Notes: generated by a model not told the origin, from the letters alone. Positions 15,475 through 24,648 are shown, counted from the first letter of the stretch. The stretch: 64,000 bases of DNA from JAHEME01 sp034435035 (GCA_034435035.1 DAOTXW010000062.1:89611-153610), one strand, 5' to 3'. A program made the numbers and translations.

Positions 15475-17179
15475 GATCCTCGAACAGGGGCAGCACTCCC
15501 ATTTCGCGGAGCGCATTGAGCAGCGCGGGCATGTCTTCGCGACGAACCGCATTCGCATGCGGCCCTACCTGCTGGCGCATCCAGCGGCTGATGCGCGGGT
15601 TGCTGCGCAGGCGTTCGTAGACCCCCAGATCGCGGGCGGTGATGATCACCGCGTCCTGTACCACTACCTCGCCGGGGCGAGCATGCCACGCTTCCAGCAT
15701 CCTGGCAACATTTGCGGGCAGAGTGCGGCCCGAAAGCCGCTGGAGAAAGGGCATGATGTGCGTCGGCAGCGTGATGCCTTCAGCGGCCACTCGTTCAAGC
15801 GCCTGCGGAGTCAGCCGGTACAGATATAGACCGCCTTCATCGGCTCTGGTGCGCCGCGAGGTATCGGGGATCGGCGGGGGCTCCATCCAGGCAGTAAAGC
15901 GGCTTATCTGAAGCCGCTCGTAGCGTCCCAGTTGGGCGGGCACACTGATCACCCCCTGCTCATCGATCGTGATCCGCGCTTCCGGGTCGGGAGCGGAGGG
16001 CCAGTCTTCCCGGCCGATCAGGGCCAGGCACAGAGGGGTCAGCAGGAAGCCGCCGGGCGCCAGGCGTACCAACCCCAGCCAGCGCATTGGCCCTTCCACA
16101 ATGAATCGGATCAGCGTTCCCTCAATCAAGTCCCAGTACTGAAAGCCGTGCAGGATCTCATCAGTGTCCAGATCGCGCAGATACCAGGCCGCATAGTCGC
16201 CGCCAGGCCGCTGAAAATCCGGGTTGACCTGTTTGATGTGATCGATCAGCCCGTCCAGACTCCACCAGATTTCGGGAGGCACCTCCCGCAGCGCCTCCAG
16301 CACAGCGCGCCGGGCAAGCCGCGGGTCGTTAGGCCAGCGGTCGGCGGCCAGCCCGGGAGTCCATGCCAGTTCGTTCCACGAAGGGGATTCCAGCCACGCC
16401 TCGGCGAGCGAGCGCAGCTGATGCAGCCGGGGCGCCTCCAGCCAGGGCCGGGCTATATCCTTGTTCACGATCATGCGGACACTGGTCAGGAAGGTTTCAT
16501 CCGCGATCATGCCCAGGTCGCGCAGCAGGCTGACCAGCATCACTCGATAGCCGGGAATGGGCCGCCGCAGATGGCGGTCAATGCGCGGCACCGGCCCGGT
16601 AGCCAGCCATTCGTCAGGCGATGTCTGGCGTAGCAGCAGGTAAGCCAGCAGAGTGGCTGCATCATCGACGGCAGCGCCCTGCCCGCCCTCAACCCGGCGC
16701 GGCGGCGCGACCGGGTAGCCGGGGGGTGTCGCCAACGCGCTGGGGTCCGGTTGGGGGAGCAGTGCCAGCAGATCGGAGGGGACGACTAGATGCTCCTGCG
16801 CGCCCGTCAGGGTTTGCTCAAAAGCCCGTACAATCAGCCCGCGATAATACAATGCCTCTGTGATGCTGGCCGGCGACAGCCAGGGCTTTTCGCGTTCACG
16901 GCGGGCCGGCCCCATCGCCCGCAGTTCGCCATAGCGACGGACAAAATGGGTCGTGGGGATACGTCCCTGACGATTGATCAGATCATACAGAGCGGCCTGC
17001 TCGTGGGTTGACAGCCGCGCCCAGGTAGTTTCAACTGCCTCGGGACGGCCCATCGCGGCGGCCAGCTCTTCGGCGGCGGCCGTACGTTCCTGTGCTACCA
17101 GATCAACGTCCCACTGGGCCGCGATGATCTGGAGCAGGTCAAGATCGTAATCGACCAGGGCGCGCGCCAGCGTTGGCAT
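15452..17179 (-). CDS. XPB/Ssl2 helicase-associated domain protein without a helicase core
   Basis: This 575-residue protein starts MPTLARALVDYDLDLLQIIA. Winged-helix-like segments follow (LSTHEQAALYDLINRQGRIPTTHF and similar). The C-terminal region (VPAQLGRYERLQISRFTAWME to YERLRSNPRISRWMRQQVGPHANAVRREDMPALLNAL) resembles the helicase_C_3 (XPB/Ssl2) family. No Walker A or DEAD/DEAH motif is present, so it is not a helicase by itself. It lies between the lipid kinase and the hydrolase on the same strand. Its role is unknown, perhaps in DNA binding. Confidence 0.7.
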   Translation of the reverse strand: MPTLARALVDYDLDLLQIIAAQWDVDLVAQERTAAAEELAAAMGRPEAVETTWARLSTHEQAALYDLINRQGRIPTTHFVRRYGELRAMGPARREREKPWLSPASITEALYYRGLIVRAFEQTLTGAQEHLVVPSDLLALLPQPDPSALATPPGYPVAPPRRVEGGQGAAVDDAATLLAYLLLRQTSPDEWLATGPVPRIDRHLRRPIPGYRVMLVSLLRDLGMIADETFLTSVRMIVNKDIARPWLEAPRLHQLRSLAEAWLESPSWNELAWTPGLAADRWPNDPRLARRAVLEALREVPPEIWWSLDGLIDHIKQVNPDFQRPGGDYAAWYLRDLDTDEILHGFQYWDLIEGTLIRFIVEGPMRWLGLVRLAPGGFLLTPLCLALIGREDWPSAPDPEARITIDEQGVISVPAQLGRYERLQISRFTAWMEPPPIPDTSRRTRADEGGLYLYRLTPQALERVAAEGITLPTHIMPFLQRLSGRTLPANVARMLEAWHARPGEVVVQDAVIITARDLGVYERLRSNPRISRWMRQQVGPHANAVRREDMPALLNALREMGVLPLFEDHEKDDWP

Positions 17180-17216
17180 GCCCCGATTATACCCCGCCCC
17201 ACCCGATGCGCTGGCT

Positions 17217-18185
17217 TCATTGGCTCAGGCCAATACCCCCACAGGTCAGCACCCGCAGGGCGCCCGGGATCATGGTAACTTCCAGCCGGTGGATATTGGC
17301 CTCCCACGGGCCGAACGTCTCTCCATCTACATGCACAGCCATGACCTGATCGGTCTGGATCGCAAAACGCGAAGCCGTCCCCGCCTCAAAGACCCTGCTG
17401 TAGCTGAGGTGCTTGGCGCCCATGACAATGGGCAGGAAATACAACATACCAAGTCGATCCTGCTGCCGCATCAGCACATAGGTGATCAACCCGTCGTCCA
17501 TCAGGGCGCCGGGGGCTACGGGAAACCCTCCTCCTTCGCGCGGGCCGTTGCACAGGCTGACCATGCTCAACTGACGAACCTCTTCATCGCCATCTCCCCG
17601 GCGGAAGCGGGCCGTCAGCGCAGGCGGCTTGAACAGAATCGTTTCCAGCACCGCCAGCAGATACAGCAGAAACCCTCGCACCCAGGTGATACGTTTGGCT
17701 GCAATGTTGACCGCACCGCTGAAGCCGATGCCGATCGTATTGTCCCAGTAACGCATACGGCCCTGATCATCAGCCACGGTTCCAATATCGAGCGACCGCA
17801 CATCGCTGCCGAAGAGGCAGTCCAGCGCCTCATCCAGCTTGGGAGGGATGCCGATATTGTAGGCAAAGTCGTTTCCCGACCCCAGCGGCAGGATCCCGAG
17901 CACCGGCCGATGCTCGCTCTCGATATTCATCAGGCCGTTGATGACCTCATGGGCGGTGCCGTCGCCGCCGATGGCAACCACAACGTCATATCCCTGTCCC
18001 GCTATCTCGCGGACCAGAACGGTCGCGTGCCCGGGATACTCTGTCTGCACCCAATCCAGGTATATCGGCTGATCGCTTGAGGATGACCGCGCAAATGACT
18101 CGACCTGAGTCTTGAGCGTTTCGGCGATACGGCCGGTGTGGCCATGATCGGACTGCGGGTTCAGGATGAGCTTGAAACGGGGCAT
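17217..18185 (-). CDS. Diacylglycerol/sphingosine kinase-family lipid kinase
   Basis: The 322-residue protein starts with LILNPQSDHGHTGRIAETL and carries the nucleotide-binding GGDGTAHEVINGLMN (residues 73-87) and LPLGSGNDFAYNIG. These are signatures of the DagK/YegS/LCB5 family, which phosphorylates membrane lipids such as diacylglycerol. It has the usual length. First gene of an apparent operon with the XPB-like protein (37 bases downstream) and the hydrolase, and divergent from upp. Confidence 0.92.
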   Translation of the reverse strand: MPRFKLILNPQSDHGHTGRIAETLKTQVESFARSSSSDQPIYLDWVQTEYPGHATVLVREIAGQGYDVVVAIGGDGTAHEVINGLMNIESEHRPVLGILPLGSGNDFAYNIGIPPKLDEALDCLFGSDVRSLDIGTVADDQGRMRYWDNTIGIGFSGAVNIAAKRITWVRGFLLYLLAVLETILFKPPALTARFRRGDGDEEVRQLSMVSLCNGPREGGGFPVAPGALMDDGLITYVLMRQQDRLGMLYFLPIVMGAKHLSYSRVFEAGTASRFAIQTDQVMAVHVDGETFGPWEANIHRLEVTMIPGALRVLTCGGIGLSQ

Positions 18186-18299
18186 CAGATGGTGTTCTCC
18201 GTTGTGAATGGTCGGCCCGCCAGGGGCGTGCAGGCAATCCGCCCGCTACGTGCTAAAACCGCAACCCTGCGTGCAAGGTGCGCATCACTTTGCCGCAGG

Positions 18300-18328
18300 T
18301 TGCGGGTGCGACCTCCGCGCCGTACAAT
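18300..18328 (+). promoter_or_regulatory. Promoter of upp
   Basis: TTGCGG (18300-18305), a 17-base spacer and TACAAT (18323-18328) lie 37 bases upstream of the upp ATG. Confidence 0.6.
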
Positions 18329-18365
18329 CGCCGTGGCCGACACGTCGCCTCGAAAGGAGCGCCCC

Positions 18366-18992
18366 ATGGAGGGTGTTCATGTCTCCGATCATCCGCTTGT
18401 TAAGCATAAGCTGACCAGGCTTCGCGACACTGTCACGGATTCGACGCTCTTCCGTCAGCTGGTGCGCGAGCTGGCGATCCTGCTGGCCTACGAAGCCACA
18501 GCCGACCTGGCGCTGCGCCCCGTCACGGTCCGCACTCCCCTGGCCGAGTCTCCTGGCGCGGAGCTCGATGAGCGCATCGGCCTGGTGCCGATCTTGAGGG
18601 CCGGGCTGGGCATGGTGGACGGTGTATGGGAGATGATGCCCGGCGCTGAGGTGTGGCATATCGGCCTGTATCGTGACGAGCGCACCCTGCACCCCGTCGA
18701 GTACTACAACAAGCTGCCGGTGGATCCGCGGGTGCAGGTATGCCTGATCCTCGATCCCATGCTGGCAACCGGCGGTTCCGCTGCGGCGGCAACCGGCCTG
18801 CTCAAGGGGTGGGGAGCCCGCCGGATCAAGTTCGTGGGCCTGATCGCCGCGCCCGAAGGGATCGCGCTGATGCGCCGCGAGCATCCCGATGTGCCGCTGC
18901 ACCTGGCTGCCATCGACGAGCGGCTGAATGAGCGCGGCTTCATCGTGCCCGGCCTGGGCGATGCGGGCGACCGCCAGTTCGGCACAGGATAG
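18366..18992 (+). CDS. upp: Uracil phosphoribosyltransferase
   Basis: ATG 18366 follows AAAGGAG and gives 208 residues, the normal length. Motifs are HPLVKHKLTRLRD, VPILRAGLGMVDGVWEMMP, LYRDERTLHPVEYYNKLP and the PRPP-binding LILDPMLATGGSAAAA. The C-terminal GDAGDRQFGTG is the uracil-binding tail. It makes UMP from uracil and PRPP in pyrimidine salvage. The next gene starts 4 bases after its stop, so the two are coupled. Confidence 0.97.
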   Translation: MEGVHVSDHPLVKHKLTRLRDTVTDSTLFRQLVRELAILLAYEATADLALRPVTVRTPLAESPGAELDERIGLVPILRAGLGMVDGVWEMMPGAEVWHIGLYRDERTLHPVEYYNKLPVDPRVQVCLILDPMLATGGSAAAATGLLKGWGARRIKFVGLIAAPEGIALMRREHPDVPLHLAAIDERLNERGFIVPGLGDAGDRQFGTG

Positions 18993-18996
18993 CTCC

Positions 18997-20094
18997 GTGC
19001 GCCCCCCTTATGCCGCCTTTGCGGTGACCTTTAGCACGGCGCTGGGGCTTTCCCTGCTGCTCACCCCGCTGGCCCGCTGGCTGGGAGAGCGCTGGGGGAT
19101 CGTCGCGGTGCCGGGCGGGCGCCGGCAGCACAGTCGGGTGGTCTCGCGGCTGGGGGGGATCCCGGTATACCTCTCGTTTGTGATCGCCGTCCTGGGGTCC
19201 CAGCTGCTCATCGCCGATGGCCTGAACCCTTCGCCGCCGGTCGCACCATCTCTGTGGGTGCTGCGCTTTGACAACAAAGAGGTGATCCGCCTGATCGGGC
19301 TGCTGGGAGGCGGGACGCTGATCTTCCTGGTCGGGTTGATCGACGACTGGAAGGATCTGCCGCCGCTGCCGCAGTATCTTTCCCAGATCGCCGCCGCTGG
19401 CGTTGCCATCCTGTTCCTGATCCTGATTGAGTACGTCAACAATCCCCTCAGCGGCAGACAGACGCCTGATTTTCCCTATGTGCTGACGGTGACGCTGACG
19501 CTGTTCTGGCTGGGCCTGATGATGAACACGGTTAACTGGCTGGATGGGGTCGATGGCCTGGCAGCAGGTGTCACGGCGATCGCGTGCATCGTGCTGTTCA
19601 TCAATGCCGTCTTCCGCCTCGATCCGCCGCAGCACAGCGTCGCCCTGCTGCCGCTGGCGCTGCTGGGAGCCACGCTGGGCTTCCTGCCCTACAATTTCGC
19701 CCCGGCCCGCATCTTTCTCGGCTCCGGGGCGTATTTTCTGGGCTTCACGCTGGGTGTGCTGAGCATCATCGGCGGGGCCAAAATGGCCGCCATCCTGCTG
19801 GTGATGGGCCTGCCGCTGCTGGATGTCGTCTGGCAGATCGTCAACCGGCTGGCACGGGGCCAGAATCCGGTGCGCGGAGATCGCGGGCACCTGCACTTTC
19901 GGCTGGCCGACCGGGGGTTTTCCCAGCAGCAGATCGCCTTGAGCTACTACCTGTTCTGCGCCGTGTTCGGCGGGCTGGCGCTGGCGATCCCTTCACAGCT
20001 GTACAAGCTGGTTGCGCTGTTGGTCATGGGCATGCTCAGCGTGGTTGGCTTCATCTGGCTTTCACGGCATCCGGGCCGTGGCGACGACGCCTAG
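18997..20094 (+). CDS. Undecaprenyl-phosphate sugar-1-phosphate transferase (WecA/TagO/MraY family)
   Basis: I chose GTG 18997, 4 bases after upp, with AGGA upstream; an ATG at 18928 would overlap upp by 65 bases. The 365-residue membrane protein has about 10-11 helices. Family motifs are RRQHSRVVSRLGGIPV, the catalytic LVGLIDDWKDLPP, NTVNWLDGVDGLAAG and RGDRGHLHFRLADRG. The enzyme transfers a sugar-1-phosphate from a UDP-sugar to undecaprenyl phosphate, the first step of cell-surface glycan assembly. It fits functionally with the flippase and transferases at 1.4-9 kb. Confidence 0.93.
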   Translation: MRPPYAAFAVTFSTALGLSLLLTPLARWLGERWGIVAVPGGRRQHSRVVSRLGGIPVYLSFVIAVLGSQLLIADGLNPSPPVAPSLWVLRFDNKEVIRLIGLLGGGTLIFLVGLIDDWKDLPPLPQYLSQIAAAGVAILFLILIEYVNNPLSGRQTPDFPYVLTVTLTLFWLGLMMNTVNWLDGVDGLAAGVTAIACIVLFINAVFRLDPPQHSVALLPLALLGATLGFLPYNFAPARIFLGSGAYFLGFTLGVLSIIGGAKMAAILLVMGLPLLDVVWQIVNRLARGQNPVRGDRGHLHFRLADRGFSQQQIALSYYLFCAVFGGLALAIPSQLYKLVALLVMGMLSVVGFIWLSRHPGRGDDA

Positions 20095-20104
20095 CATTTC
20101 CCAC

Positions 20105-20872
20105 CTATCCGTATTCCAGGTCGCGCCCCAGCACACGGCTGAAGATCAGCTCCAGGGTGGCGACCAGAGCCATCACCAGCAGATCGACGCCGATCGCGAT
20201 CACCAGCGCCAGGCTCATCCAGCGGGCCATCTGCGCTAATGGGCCTTCCAGCCCCGCCTGGATCAGGATGCTCAGGTCGAGTATCCACAGGAAGGCCAGC
20301 ACCCCTGCGGCGGCTCCGCCGAGCATCCACCAGTTGATCCGATCATGCTCCTCCGGCAGCATGGCATTGGCGATGGCGAAGACCAGATAGACCCACAGCC
20401 AGAAGTCCGGCGTGCTGGTGAAGGCTCCGATCCCCTGAAGAATCGTGGGCAGATCGCCGCTGGACAGCGAGTCGAGGAGCAGATCAGTCCGGAAATGGGT
20501 GGTGCCGATCAGGGCGATAACTGCCACCCCGGCAACAACCGGGATCATGCCGACCAGGGTGGCCCGTACCGGATCGATGTCTTTCTCGATCTCCACCAGG
20601 CCCAGCCGTATCACCCCTCCCCGCTGCTTCTCCGGCCACAGGCTGAAACGCTTGACCTTCACCCGCAGCGCCTTGGCCAGCAGCCACTGGCTGATCTCGT
20701 GCAGGGCCACACCGGGCAGCAGCAGCAGGTAGTAGACCAGCACCGCCGCCTGCGCGTCATTCGTTAGCAGCAGGCCCAGCCCCTGGATATGGCGGTGCAT
20801 CCAGCGTTCCAGCAGCACCAGGGGCCAGATCGCAGCAGCGGCAATCATCCACGGCACAATCCAGTCAGGCAT
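20105..20872 (-). CDS. M50-like membrane protein with degenerate zinc motif
   Basis: ATG 20872 (GGGGGAG upstream) gives 255 residues with about five to six hydrophobic helices. LLLPGVALHEISQWLLAKALRVKV near residue 53 looks like the HExxH helix of site-2 proteases, but the second His is replaced (HEISQ), so proteolysis is doubtful. FSLWPEKQRGGVIRLGLVEI and a later GIGVDLLVMALVATLE region complete it. It ends the yvcK-gap-dhaKL-pgk-tpiA operon, 25 bases after tpiA. Function unknown. Confidence 0.7.
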   Translation of the reverse strand: MPDWIVPWMIAAAAIWPLVLLERWMHRHIQGLGLLLTNDAQAAVLVYYLLLLPGVALHEISQWLLAKALRVKVKRFSLWPEKQRGGVIRLGLVEIEKDIDPVRATLVGMIPVVAGVAVIALIGTTHFRTDLLLDSLSSGDLPTILQGIGAFTSTPDFWLWVYLVFAIANAMLPEEHDRINWWMLGGAAAGVLAFLWILDLSILIQAGLEGPLAQMARWMSLALVIAIGVDLLVMALVATLELIFSRVLGRDLEYG

Positions 20873-20897
20873 GGCTCCCCCTTCGCTGCCCGGGAGT

Positions 20898-21671
20898 CTA
20901 GCGCAATCCCCTGGCTTCCGCCGCCGCCCGCACCAGCGTGATGAAATCTGCCGGCTTGAGCGAGGCCCCACCCACCAGCCCGCCGTCGATCTCGGGCTGA
21001 CGCATCAGATCGTCTACATTGTCGGGCTTCAGACTGCCGCCGTATTGGATTCGCATCTGCTGTGCGACTGCCTCACCATAGAGCGAGGCCAGCGAGGCGC
21101 GCACCACCTGCCCGATGATCCGGTTGGCATCCTCCGGCGGGCAGACCACACCCGTGCCGATCGCCCAGATCGGCTCGTAGGCGATCACGATGCCTGCTGC
21201 CTGCGCCGGGCTGATGCCTGCAAAGGCCGCCCGCACCTGCGTGCCCACGAAGGTCTCAGTCTCGCCGGCGCGATTTTGTTCGAGACTCTCGCCCACACAG
21301 ACGATCGGCGTCAGGCCATGCACCAGCGCCGCCTTGATCTTGCGGTTGACCGTCTCGTCAGTTTCGCCGAAGTACTGGCGGCGCTCGGAGTGGCCGATGA
21401 TGACCAGATCGCACACTTCCCTGAGCATGACCGGGGACACTTCCCCGGTGAATGCGCCCTGGGCTTCCCAGTGCATATCCTGCGCACCGGGCCGGATGCC
21501 TGTGCCTGCCAGCGCCTGAGCCAGTGGAGCCAGCGCCACGAAGGAGGCGCAGATCGCCTTCTCGACGCGGGGGTATTCAGCCAGCGGCTCCCTGACCGCT
21601 TCCACAAACTCCCGCGCTTCCGCGATCGTCTTGTACATCTTCCAGTTGCCGGCGATGAAAGGGGTACGCAT
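20898..21671 (-). CDS. tpiA: Triosephosphate isomerase
   Basis: ATG 21671 has GGAGGAG upstream and gives 257 residues. Typical motifs are FIAGNWKMYKT, the catalytic His in IIGHSERRQYFGE, the catalytic Glu in AYEPIWAIGTGV and YGGSLKPDN. It interconverts dihydroxyacetone phosphate and glyceraldehyde 3-phosphate. In this operon it receives the product of DhaKL and feeds Gap. Confidence 0.98.
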   Translation of the reverse strand: MRTPFIAGNWKMYKTIAEAREFVEAVREPLAEYPRVEKAICASFVALAPLAQALAGTGIRPGAQDMHWEAQGAFTGEVSPVMLREVCDLVIIGHSERRQYFGETDETVNRKIKAALVHGLTPIVCVGESLEQNRAGETETFVGTQVRAAFAGISPAQAAGIVIAYEPIWAIGTGVVCPPEDANRIIGQVVRASLASLYGEAVAQQMRIQYGGSLKPDNVDDLMRQPEIDGGLVGGASLKPADFITLVRAAAEARGLR

Positions 21672-21693
21672 CAGGCTCCTCCGGTGTGAGAAA

Positions 21694-21718
21694 GGGGCGC
21701 AGCCGCCGGCCGCGCCCC
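21694..21718 (-). other. Hairpin in the pgk-tpiA spacer
   Basis: GGGGCGC (21694-21700) and GCGCCCC (21712-21718) can pair in the 82-base spacer. There is no T run, so it is more likely an mRNA processing or stability element than a terminator. Confidence 0.35.
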
Positions 21719-21753
21719 CGGGTGAGCTAAAAATCCGCCTGCTGCGGCCTGCG

Positions 21754-22941
21754 CTAACGGTCGTTGAGCGCCGCCAGGCCCGGCAGGACCAACCCTTCCA
21801 GCATCTCCAGGCTGGCCCCGCCGCCGGTGCTGACATGCGACACCCTGGCTTCCAGCCCGGCCTTGTTGATCGCCGCTGCCGAGTCGCCGCCGCCGATGAT
21901 GGTCACGGCGCCACGGGCCGTGATCTCTGCCACCGCCTCGGCGATGGCAAAGGTTCCCTTCGCAAACGGGGCCATCTCAAAGACGCCCATCGGGCCGTTC
22001 CAGACAACCGTCTTTGCGTCTTTGAGCATCTCCTTGAACTTCGCGACCGTCGCAGGGCCGATGTCAAGAATCTGCCAGCCCGCCGGCACGCCGGTATTCG
22101 GGTCGATCGTTCGGGAATCTGCGTCGGCCTCAAACTTATCGGCGATGACCGAGTCAACGGGCAGGACCAGCTTGCCGCCGGCCCTGGCGAGCAGGTCCCG
22201 TGCCGTGTCGAGCGCCTCCGCCTCGGCCAGCGAGCCCGCAACTTCGATGCCCTGCGCCTTGAAGAACGTGTTAGCCATACCGCCGCCGATCAGAATCCGA
22301 TCGGCTTTGTTCAGCAGATTCTGGATCACACCGATCTTGTCTGAGACCTTGGCGCCGCCCAGGATCGCCACAAACGGCCGGGACGGGTTCTCCAGCGCCG
22401 CGCCCAGGTACTCGATCTCCTTCTCCATCAGCAGCCCGGCGACGGCCGGAAGATGCCGCGCCACACCCTCCGTGCTGGCATGGGCGCGGTGCGCTGACCC
22501 GAAGGCGTCATTGACATATACATCCCCCAGCCGCGCCAGCTCCGCCGACATGCCCGGATCGTTCTTCTCTTCTTCAGGGTGGAAGCGGGTGTTTTCCAGG
22601 ACCAGCACGCCGCCGTCCGGCAGTGCGCTGACCGCCGCCTGCGCGGCTGCGCCGATGCAATCCTCGGCGAAGGCTACATCGACACCCAGGTACTTCGCCA
22701 GCACCGGCACAGTCGGCTTCATGCTGTATTTGGGGTCAGGGCCGCCCTTGGGGCGGCCCAGGTGGGACATGAGGATCAGAGCGCGGGGCTGCTGGCCCAG
22801 GATCGCCTTCAGGGTGGGAATCGAAGCCGCGATGCGCGTGTCGTCGGTGACGACCCCTTCTTTGATGGGCACATTGAAGTCGACGCGCACCAGCACGCGC
22901 TTGCCCTTGAGATCAATGTCACGGATCGTTTTCTTATTCAT
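21754..22941 (-). CDS. pgk: Phosphoglycerate kinase
   Basis: I chose ATG 22941 (395 aa) with AGGAG 8 bases upstream; a GTG three codons earlier lies too close to that site. Signatures are RVLVRVDFNVPIKEG, MSHLGRPKGG, VYVNDAFGSAHRAHAST, LGGAKVSDKIG, WNGPMGVFE and GGGDSAAAI. It makes 3-phosphoglycerate and ATP from 1,3-bisphosphoglycerate. It starts 5 bases after the end of dhaL, so expression is tightly linked. Confidence 0.98.
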   Translation of the reverse strand: MNKKTIRDIDLKGKRVLVRVDFNVPIKEGVVTDDTRIAASIPTLKAILGQQPRALILMSHLGRPKGGPDPKYSMKPTVPVLAKYLGVDVAFAEDCIGAAAQAAVSALPDGGVLVLENTRFHPEEEKNDPGMSAELARLGDVYVNDAFGSAHRAHASTEGVARHLPAVAGLLMEKEIEYLGAALENPSRPFVAILGGAKVSDKIGVIQNLLNKADRILIGGGMANTFFKAQGIEVAGSLAEAEALDTARDLLARAGGKLVLPVDSVIADKFEADADSRTIDPNTGVPAGWQILDIGPATVAKFKEMLKDAKTVVWNGPMGVFEMAPFAKGTFAIAEAVAEITARGAVTIIGGGDSAAAINKAGLEARVSHVSTGGGASLEMLEGLVLPGLAALNDR

Positions 22942-22946
22942 GAATA

Positions 22947-23639
22947 TCACTCCTGTTCGGAGGGTTCAGGTTCCAGACCATCAGCCGTAGGGGATTGACC
23001 GGCCAGCCGGGCGATGTACTCTGCCATGAAGTGCAGGATCAGGTGCATGGACATCGCGCCGGGATCGGGATGACCCAAGGCGCGCTCGCCCAGAGTTCGG
23101 GCGCGCCCCTGGGCAGCGATCAGCCCCCTGCTGTTCTCCATACCCAGCCGGGCCGCTTCAGCCACGGCCAGTGCTGCCGCCGACAGCGGCTCTCCGGCGA
23201 CCTGCTGTGCCTGGCGTGCCGCAGGCTCCAGCGCATCGATCATCGTCTTATCGCCCACCTGCGCTCCGCCGCGCTTCTGCACCGCCTCGAGGCCAGCCGC
23301 CAGCATCTGCGCCAGCCCCTGTGAGGTCAGAGCCGTCTCCCCTGCCAGCGCCTGACCGCCAGCCCGGAACAGCGTCCCGAAGACAGCGCCAGACGCGCCG
23401 CCCATCGTGGACATCATCGCCATGCCTACCGCCCTGAGCGCCATGTCCACGGAGGTGAAGGTCTCCGCCGTCAGCTTTTCACGGGCTGCACTGAAACCGC
23501 GCGCCATCCCTTCACCATGATCGCCGTCCCCAACAGCGCGGTCGGCGTCGTTGAGAGTTTCTGCCGAGCGAAGGATGCCGTCGGCGACATGCAGAAACAT
23601 GGCGACGGTCTGCTCGGCGGTTAGCTCGTCGAGTGCCAT
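22947..23639 (-). CDS. dhaL: Dihydroxyacetone kinase ADP/ATP-binding subunit DhaL
   Basis: The 230-residue protein is slightly longer than typical (about 210). GDGDHGEGMARGF (Asp38, Asp40, His41) is the metal-nucleotide site, followed by MMSTMGGASGAVFGTLF and GDKTMIDALEPA. DhaL holds the nucleotide that phosphorylates DhaK-bound dihydroxyacetone. In PTS-type systems the nucleotide is recharged by DhaM, which is not in this window. It begins 4 bases after dhaK. Confidence 0.94.
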   Translation of the reverse strand: MALDELTAEQTVAMFLHVADGILRSAETLNDADRAVGDGDHGEGMARGFSAAREKLTAETFTSVDMALRAVGMAMMSTMGGASGAVFGTLFRAGGQALAGETALTSQGLAQMLAAGLEAVQKRGGAQVGDKTMIDALEPAARQAQQVAGEPLSAAALAVAEAARLGMENSRGLIAAQGRARTLGERALGHPDPGAMSMHLILHFMAEYIARLAGQSPTADGLEPEPSEQE

Positions 23640-23643
23640 GGGA

Positions 23644-24648
23644 CTAGCCTTTGACCAGCCCGAGCGACCTGACGGGCATGTCGTAGTACTGCTTCAGCTC
23701 TTCATCGAGGCGCATCAGTGTGATCCCGAAGCCGGCCATCTCCTGCGATCCGGCGAAGTAGCCAATCAGCGTGTCGTAAACCGTGATCTGGCGGTCGCGC
23801 AGGACCTGGCGCACCTTCCGATTGGCGATCAGCATCTCGGTATAGGTTGTCGATCCCAGGCTGTTGATCAGCAGGCAAACCGTGTCGCCGGCCTGGAATG
23901 GGAGATCGGCCAGGATATCATCCATCAGGCGGGTGACCAGCTCGTCCACAGGCACCATCTTCTGGCGCGAGACGCCCGGCTCGCCATGCACGCCCATGCC
24001 AACTTCAATCTCATCATCCCCGATCTCGAAGAACGGTTTGCCGGTCACCGGGTTCGTGCCAGGCGCGGCAGCCACACCGACCGAGCGGGTGTTATCCCGC
24101 GCTCTGGCAGCTACTCGATAGACGGCATCAAGATCGGTGAGGGTGGCTGCTGCCCCTCCGGCGATCTTCATGACCAGGATGTCCCCGGCGATGCCGCGCC
24201 GCTGCTCGATCCGGTCTCGGGGTGCGGACAGCACGTCATCCCACACGCGAACCGTCCGCGTCTCGATCCCTTCGTCCGCAGCCATTTCGGCGGCGATATC
24301 GAAGTTCATGTTGTCGCCGGCATAGTTACCGTAAACGTACAGCACCCCGTTTCCACGATGCACAGCCCGCGTCGCGGCCAGCACGACATCAGGCGAGGGA
24401 GATGTGAAGAATGCGCCCTGTGCAACCCCGTCGGCCAGATTGTCGCCTACATAGCCGGGGAACAGCGGCTCATGCCCGCTGCCGCCGCCGATCAGCATGG
24501 CGACTTTTCCCGGAGGGATATCCTTCTTGACATAGGCCGCGACGCCGGGGAGGGGCACCACCATCCCGTGGTAGGCTTCGATCAGGCCGTCCATCGTCTC
24601 AGTGAGAATATCCTGGGGATTGTTGATGAACTTCCTGGCCTGGGCCAT
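23644..24648 (-). CDS. dhaK: Dihydroxyacetone kinase substrate-binding subunit DhaK
   Basis: ATG 24648 with AGGAGG upstream gives 334 residues, the normal size. MLIGGGSGHEPLFPGYVG and NYAGDNMNFD match DhaK, and His221 in GMGVHGEPG is the residue that covalently binds dihydroxyacetone. It presents dihydroxyacetone for phosphorylation to DHAP by DhaL. It lies between gap and pgk, so DHAP can enter lower glycolysis through TpiA. Two strong hairpins separate it from gap. Confidence 0.95.
   Translation of the reverse strand: MAQARKFINNPQDILTETMDGLIEAYHGMVVPLPGVAAYVKKDIPPGKVAMLIGGGSGHEPLFPGYVGDNLADGVAQGAFFTSPSPDVVLAATRAVHRGNGVLYVYGNYAGDNMNFDIAAEMAADEGIETRTVRVWDDVLSAPRDRIEQRRGIAGDILVMKIAGGAAATLTDLDAVYRVAARARDNTRSVGVAAAPGTNPVTGKPFFEIGDDEIEVGMGVHGEPGVSRQKMVPVDELVTRLMDDILADLPFQAGDTVCLLINSLGSTTYTEMLIANRKVRQVLRDRQITVYDTLIGYFAGSQEMAGFGITLMRLDEELKQYYDMPVRSLGLVKG

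Noticed and set aside
21764..22990. A 408-codon plus-strand frame opposite pgk
   Set aside because: It is Ser/Arg/Pro-rich shadow sequence; pgk has complete family signatures.
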